Source of the DNA: Leisingera aquaemixtae | GTDB lineage: Bacteria > Pseudomonadota > Alphaproteobacteria > Rhodobacterales > Rhodobacteraceae | DNA: 64,000 nucleotides | Assembly: GCF_019801145.1 (NCBI RefSeq) | Contig: NZ_JAHVJQ010000009.1 | Coordinates: 1-64,000 of the forward strand | Direction of reading: 5' to 3' | In this document: piece after piece, positions 59,646-64,000 of the stretch | How the letters are laid out: every line of letters begins with the position of its first letter | Position numbering within the stretch: position 1 is the stretch's first letter | Made by a program: the position numbers and the translations under genes | Notes under the pieces: generated by a model | What the model was told of the DNA's origin: nothing | What the model saw: the letters and a program-made list of their open reading frames with translations, nothing else | Databases searched by the model: none

Positions 59646-60515
59646 CTAGAACCACTGCCCTGGCTCCATCAGCCCCAAGTCGAGGAGCTGGCGCGAATGC
59701 CATTCGAACGGTGCTGAATTGTGCCAGCGGAAGGTGTCTATATCAAATGTGGAACCAGGATTGCGCTTGAGCGCTTTGGCAGTGCGGAAGGAGCATACCG
59801 CGGCGGTCAGGTTGTGATGCCAGGGGCAGGCATAAGTATTGTATTCCTGATCATTGAAAGTGTGATCAGGCCGCAATTCCAGCCCCGGTTTGGCGCGGAA
59901 CAGCGAAATCCGGTCGATCTTGCGGCTGCCTGCGGGAATATGTTCCTCGAACCGCCAGCGCACACCGCCGAAGAAGTCCAGCTGCCGCTCCCGCGGGTGT
60001 CCCGTTGCCGGGTCCTGGCGCGACTGGGCATAATACCCGGATTTGTCGAGATAGGCATCTTCGAGGGAAACAGCGCCGGGACAAGCCGCCAGATCGCCTG
60101 CGTAAAGGTCAATCACATAGGTGAGCATCGCATCGCGGCGCTCTTCGGTGTGAAAGGCCAGCATCTCGCCGACTCCGCGGGCTTCGCAGAACGGGTAGAA
60201 CAGGTATTCCGCGTTGTAGCAGTAGTAGAGCCAGCAGCCCGGCTGCGCCGCCGCGGCCACGGCATTGACGGCGCCGGTCACTGCGCCTTGGGGGCCGCAA
60301 TCGAAAGGCACCCGGTTGACCTTGGCGCGCACATCCTGCGGCAGATCGAACGCATCCGGCATCAGGGCGACGACTGTGTTGAAGCCGCATTGCAGGTGAT
60401 GGCGCAGGGTGGTGGCGATTTCCACTTCGTCTTCGATGAAAACCAGTGCCACCGGCCCTTTGGCCAGCAGCGGTTTCCCGTCCTTCAGAAAATTCTGAAG
60501 CGAAGAATACATCAT
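59646..60515 (-). CDS. Conserved hypothetical protein, possibly glycosyltransferase-like
   Basis: A 289-residue soluble protein beginning [20 protein letters not shown]. The region [20 protein letters not shown] then [14 protein letters not shown] resembles the N-terminal strand-helix of family-2-like glycosyltransferases. Later parts ([40 protein letters not shown]) do not give me a clear family. GGAGG lies about 9 nt upstream of the start. It is divergent from miaB. The glycosyltransferase idea is weak. Confidence 0.7.
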   Translation of the reverse strand: MMYSSLQNFLKDGKPLLAKGPVALVFIEDEVEIATTLRHHLQCGFNTVVALMPDAFDLPQDVRAKVNRVPFDCGPQGAVTGAVNAVAAAAQPGCWLYYCYNAEYLFYPFCEARGVGEMLAFHTEERRDAMLTYVIDLYAGDLAACPGAVSLEDAYLDKSGYYAQSRQDPATGHPRERQLDFFGGVRWRFEEHIPAGSRKIDRISLFRAKPGLELRPDHTFNDQEYNTYACPWHHNLTAAVCSFRTAKALKRNPGSTFDIDTFRWHNSAPFEWHSRQLLDLGLMEPGQWF

Positions 60516-60642
60516 GCCTGCCTGCCTCCGCCTTTCTGGCCTTTGCAGTCAAAATCGGGTAAATCCGGCCTCATTGCAAGCAGCGGCAATTGCCTGTATT
60601 GCAGGCCGCTGTTTACCCACCCTGGCTGGAAGGCTGACCCGT

Positions 60643-61965
60643 ATGAGCGCCCCGAAGAAGCTGTTTATCAAGACCTATGGCTGTCAGATGAATGTCTATG
60701 ACAGCGAACGCATGGCAGAGGCGCTGGGCGGGGAGGGCTATGTCGAGACGAAGTCGCCTGATGATGCCGACATGATCCTGCTCAACACCTGCCACATCCG
60801 GGAGAAGGCGGCAGAAAAGGTCTATTCCGAACTGGGCCGCTTCAAGGGGCTGAAGGCAGAGAAGCCGGACCTCAAGATCGGTGTCGCAGGCTGCGTGGCC
60901 CAGGCCGAAGGCGAGGAAATTATGCGCCGCCAGCCGCTGGTTGACCTAGTGGTTGGACCGCAGAGCTACCACCGGTTGCCGGAGATGGAAGCCAAGGCGC
61001 GCGAAGGGGAGAAGGTGCTGGACACCGATTTCCCTGAAGAAGACAAATTCGAAAAACTGAAAAACCGTCCCAAGGCTAAGCGCGGCCCGACCGCTTTCCT
61101 GACGGTTCAGGAAGGGTGCGACAAGTTCTGCGCCTTCTGCGTCGTGCCGTATACCCGCGGAGCGGAGGTGTCGCGCCCGGCGGACCGCATCCTGCGCGAG
61201 GCGCAGGAACTGGTCGAGCGCGGCGTGCGCGAGATCACCCTCCTGGGCCAGAACGTGAATGCCTACCATGGCGCAGGCCCCAACGGCGACTTGACCCTGG
61301 CGCAGCTGATCTGGGAGCTGGACAAGATCGACGGGCTGGAGCGTATCCGCTTCACCACTTCGCATCCCAATGACATGCAGGACGACCTGATCGAGGCGCA
61401 CGGCACCTGTGCCAAGCTGATGCCCTATCTGCACCTGCCGGTGCAGGCGGGCTCCGACAAGATCCTCAAGCGGATGAACCGCTCGCATACCGCTGAAAGC
61501 TATCTGCGCCTGATCGAGCGCATCCGCGCCGCGCGTCCGGACATCCTGATCTCCGGCGACTTCATTGTCGGTTTCCCGGAAGAGACCGAAGAAGATTTCC
61601 AGGCCACGATGGATCTGGTGGAAGAGGTGAAATACGGCACCGCTTATTCCTTTAAATACTCCACACGTCCCGGCACCCCGGCGGCTGAGCGTCCCCAGGT
61701 GGATCCGGCGGCAGCCGATGACCGGCTCCAGCGCCTGCAGGCTCTGCTGACCCGCCAGCAGCGCGAGGTGCAGGACAGCATGGTCGGCCGTGAGGTTGGC
61801 GTGCTGTTCGAAAAGACAGGCCGCCTGCCGGGCCAGATGGTTGGCAAGTCTGATTACCTGCACGCAGTGCATGTCGCCGACTGCAACCGCCAGGCGGGCG
61901 ATCTGGCGCGGGTGCGTATCGTCTCTTCCGGTGCCAACTCCCTAGCGGGCGAGCTGATCGCTTAA
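60643..61965 (+). CDS. miaB: tRNA-2-methylthio-N6-dimethylallyladenosine synthase
   Basis: A 440-residue radical-SAM methylthiotransferase that modifies A37 of tRNAs reading U-starting codons. The N-terminal cluster cysteines are in [36 protein letters not shown] and [14 protein letters not shown]. The radical-SAM motif is [16 protein letters not shown] (C-x3-C-x2-C), and a C-terminal TRAM domain ends near residue 440. ATG 60643 starts [15 protein letters not shown]; the longer frame overlaps the divergent gene. Confidence 0.96.
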   Translation: MSAPKKLFIKTYGCQMNVYDSERMAEALGGEGYVETKSPDDADMILLNTCHIREKAAEKVYSELGRFKGLKAEKPDLKIGVAGCVAQAEGEEIMRRQPLVDLVVGPQSYHRLPEMEAKAREGEKVLDTDFPEEDKFEKLKNRPKAKRGPTAFLTVQEGCDKFCAFCVVPYTRGAEVSRPADRILREAQELVERGVREITLLGQNVNAYHGAGPNGDLTLAQLIWELDKIDGLERIRFTTSHPNDMQDDLIEAHGTCAKLMPYLHLPVQAGSDKILKRMNRSHTAESYLRLIERIRAARPDILISGDFIVGFPEETEEDFQATMDLVEEVKYGTAYSFKYSTRPGTPAAERPQVDPAAADDRLQRLQALLTRQQREVQDSMVGREVGVLFEKTGRLPGQMVGKSDYLHAVHVADCNRQAGDLARVRIVSSGANSLAGELIA

Positions 61966-62230
61966 GGGGAGGGGGCGCTGCCTCCGCGGTGGCCTGCATC
62001 CGGGCCGCCCCTCCGTCGGAGTGCAGGTGAGTCGCTATTGCATCAGTTTTCAGGACAATTTGCCTTAAATGCTGTGAGTGTTTGAGTGAGGCGGTTAATC
62101 TCTGCGGAAAATCAATATTTTTGGCGGGTGCACTTTATCTCTTGCAGGTAACTTGGCTTTTATTGCCTGAACGGTTGCCGCTTGCGGGCGGCGTACACCC
62201 CGGGGGAACTTAGGTGAAGGATTTCTGGTC

Positions 62231-62809
62231 GTGCCGATACTCAATTTGAACAAGGCGATTGCGCTGGCTGCCGCTGCCACGGCCGCGCTCGGCATCGCCG
62301 CAGCGCCAGCAAGCGCGCAAAGCCAGCAGCGGACCATCAAAGGCGAACGCTATGTGCCCACCATCTGGGTTGACCCTGATGGCTGCGAGCATTGGGTGAT
62401 GGATGATGGCGCCGAAGGCTACATGACCCCGCATGTCAAGCCGGACGGCAAGCCGGTCTGCCGCCGCGGCAATATCTGCGGAGTAATGCCGACCGACCAG
62501 TTCTTTGCCACCGACAAGCATTACATCAACGCAGCCGGCAAACAGCGCCTGCGCCAGTTTTTCCGGCAGGCGCAGGGCAACGGCGCACGCTCTTTCATCG
62601 TTGCCGGCCACACCGACAGCAGGGCTTCGGATGAGTACAACATCCGGCTGTCCGAGCGCCGGGCAAAGGCCGTGGCCACGGTTGGCCGTTCGGCCGGGGC
62701 GAATATCGCTGGCGTCCGCGCCTATGGTGAGCGCGACCCGCGGGTGCCCAACACCAGCGCCGCGAACATGGCGCAGAACCGCCGCGTCGAAATCTACTGC
62801 CTGCGCTGA
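62231..62809 (+). CDS. OmpA-like outer-membrane/periplasmic protein
   Basis: A 192-residue protein. The signal peptide (LNLNKAIALAAAATAALGIA...ASA) is followed by an unusual 50-residue segment, YVPTIWVDPDGCEHWVMDDG then EGYMTPHVKPDGKPVC. An OmpA peptidoglycan-binding domain follows, with FIVAGHTDSRASDEYNIRLS and ERRAKAVATVGRSAGANIAG. The start is a GTG at 62231 with GAAGGATT upstream. The gene for a lipoprotein with the same segment follows 9 nt later. Likely an envelope protein anchored on peptidoglycan. Confidence 0.87.
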   Translation: MPILNLNKAIALAAAATAALGIAAAPASAQSQQRTIKGERYVPTIWVDPDGCEHWVMDDGAEGYMTPHVKPDGKPVCRRGNICGVMPTDQFFATDKHYINAAGKQRLRQFFRQAQGNGARSFIVAGHTDSRASDEYNIRLSERRAKAVATVGRSAGANIAGVRAYGERDPRVPNTSAANMAQNRRVEIYCLR

Positions 62810-62818
62810 GGGGGAAAC

Positions 62819-63127
62819 ATGACACGTTTTTTGCACGCCGTTGCCGGCCTGGCCGCCGCCGCCGCCGTTTCCGCTTGTTCGCCGACTGTCGACAAAACCA
62901 GAGACCAGCATATCGCGGACGGGAAGTCGCTCGACTTGTCGAACCTGACGGCAGGCATCTGGATTGACCCGAATGGCTGCGAGCATTGGATTATCGACGA
63001 CGGCCTGGAGGGTTATGCAGACCTGCGCCGCACACCGGACGGCAAGCCGGTCTGCAACAGCGACTTGCCTCCCACGCTGGCAACCGGCCCGTTCAAGGAT
63101 GGTTCGACCTTCGGGGATCCGCTCTGA
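62819..63127 (+). CDS. Small lipoprotein sharing a motif with the OmpA-like neighbour
   Basis: A 102-residue protein. The signal peptide ends in the lipobox AVSAC, so Cys at about position 20 is the lipid attachment site. The mature part carries IWIDPNGCEHWIIDDGLEGY then PDGKPVC, closely matching the OmpA-like protein (IWVDPDGCEHWVMDDG). GGGGAAAC precedes the ATG. The pair is probably co-transcribed and interacts in the envelope. The motif has two conserved Cys that could form a disulfide. Confidence 0.82.
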   Translation: MTRFLHAVAGLAAAAAVSACSPTVDKTRDQHIADGKSLDLSNLTAGIWIDPNGCEHWIIDDGLEGYADLRRTPDGKPVCNSDLPPTLATGPFKDGSTFGDPL

Positions 63128-63149
63128 TAACTGAGCTCAGCTTGGATTG

Positions 63150-63179
63150 CAGCCGCCCTCCGGGGCGGCTGTTTTGTTT
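63150..63179 (+). terminator. Terminator after the lipoprotein gene
   Basis: CAGCCGCCC-TCCG-GGGCGGCTG is a perfect 9-bp stem followed by TTTTGTTT. It lies 22 nt after the lipoprotein stop codon. Confidence 0.8.
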
Positions 63180-63267
63180 CAACAAAGTGATTTTATGCAG
63201 CGACTGCTTGCGCAAACGGAACCGCGAAGGCAGACTGAAAGGGCAACGCCAGATTGAGGAGATCAGC

Positions 63268-64000
63268 TTGGCCATCAGCGCCCTGAATGACCCGCAGACC
63301 CAGACCGCAACCCACGAAGTGCTGCTGGAATTTCCTGACAACCGATTGCTGATCGACCTTTGCGGCGAATACGACCGTAACCTTGCTGACATCGAACAGA
63401 AACTGGGCGTGCAGATCGTCCGCCGCGGCAATCAGCTGTCCGTGATGGGCGAGGATTCGGCGCGCGAACAGGCGGCGGGCGTGCTGGCCGCGCTGTATGA
63501 CCGGCTGGAAACCGGACGCAGTGTCGAAAGCGGCGACATCGACCGCGAGCTGCGGATGGGGCCGGACACCGATGACGCCGAACCCGACGGTCAGCTGCAA
63601 ATGTTCCGCGGCGGCCGGGTGGAGATCAAGACCCGCAAGAAGCTGGTGGAACCGCGCACGGAGGCGCAGAAGGCCTATGTGCAGTCCCTGTTCGAGCACG
63701 AACTGGCTTTCGGCATTGGCCCGGCAGGCACCGGCAAGACCTATCTTGCCGTCGCCGTGGGGGTTTCCATGTTCATCACCGGCCATGTCGACCGCATCAT
63801 CCTGTCCCGCCCGGCGGTGGAGGCCGGGGAAAAGCTTGGCTACTTGCCCGGCGACATGAAGGACAAGGTCGACCCCTACATGCAGCCGCTTTATGACGCG
63901 TTGAATGACTTCCTGCCTGGCAAGCAGCTGGCCAAGCTGATCGAAGACAAACGGATTGAGATCGCACCGCTGGCCTTCATGCGCGGCCGCACGCTGTCCA
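63268..64000 (+). CDS. phoH: PhoH-family ATPase (partial, runs off the window)
   Basis: The first 244 residues of a PhoH-like protein. An N-terminal KH-like segment (LLEFPDNRLLIDLCGEYDRN) precedes the NTPase domain with Walker A GIGPAGTGKTYLAVAVGVSM and the following HVDRIILSRPAVEAGEKLGY. The start is a TTG at 63268: GAGGAG lies 6 nt upstream, and no ATG or GTG is in frame back to the preceding hairpin. In related genomes phoH precedes ybeY, here beyond the window. PhoH proteins are thought to act in RNA metabolism. Confidence 0.9.
   Translation, partial: MAISALNDPQTQTATHEVLLEFPDNRLLIDLCGEYDRNLADIEQKLGVQIVRRGNQLSVMGEDSAREQAAGVLAALYDRLETGRSVESGDIDRELRMGPDTDDAEPDGQLQMFRGGRVEIKTRKKLVEPRTEAQKAYVQSLFEHELAFGIGPAGTGKTYLAVAVGVSMFITGHVDRIILSRPAVEAGEKLGYLPGDMKDKVDPYMQPLYDALNDFLPGKQLAKLIEDKRIEIAPLAFMRGRTLS

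Overview
The window reads as chromosome of an alphaproteobacterium of the Rhodobacteraceae, most likely the marine Roseobacter group. The grounds are high GC, a housekeeping block typical of that family (murA, DUF2948, acetyltransferase, hisD, UPF0262, low-molecular-weight phosphatase, infA, Maf, RNase E/G, yacG, then miaB and phoH), many TRAP and polyamine-type ABC transporters, and a Rieske/MttB/GcvT set for methylated amines. The species cannot be named from the sequence alone.

Region 1 (0.6-16.5 kb) is one catabolic island for an unidentified N-methylated amine or betaine. It holds an MttB-family methyltransferase, a Rieske monooxygenase, a complete Pot-type ABC transporter, a TMADH/DgcA-like flavoprotein, a class III aminotransferase, a GcvT/DmdA-like protein, two phytoene-desaturase-like FAD oxidoreductases and a BetI-like TetR regulator. 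Every divergent promoter region of the island carries a palindrome with core TTGAGCGCTCAA or a close variant, so the island looks like one regulon with its own repressor.

Region 2 (16.5-21 kb) is a scar of broken mobile elements: a resolvase stub cut by an internally deleted IS5-family element, then an IS3-family remnant. Beside it sits a three-gene set that I consider the best candidate for an undescribed system: an 84-residue precursor ending in GG followed by a 25-residue Arg/Pro array, a PqqD-HprK fusion, and an NTP_transf_5 nucleotidyltransferase.

Region 3 (21-45.8 kb) is signalling and transport. It has a binding protein plus hybrid kinase divergent from a TRAP operon, an OsmC protein, a CHASE kinase with two single-domain receivers, a receiver-glutamate dehydrogenase fusion, and a 1374-residue hybrid kinase with a terminal Hpt domain. 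It continues with an HbpS/GlcG-like secreted protein next to a kinase/regulator pair, and a second TRAP operon in tandem with an agmatinase-family enzyme under a divergent LysR regulator.

Region 4 (46-47.8 kb) is a decayed IS3 element plus integrase-like and HsdR-like scraps beside tRNA-Phe, an old integration site. A 45-nt hairpin repeat is inserted in this IS3 transposase and in the IS3 remnant of region 2.

Region 5 (47.8-64 kb) is core genome: yacG, RNase E/G, Maf, infA, hisD, murA, tRNA-Thr, miaB and phoH (cut by the window end). A few accessory genes interrupt it, along with a tandem OmpA-like protein and lipoprotein pair that share a novel-looking motif.
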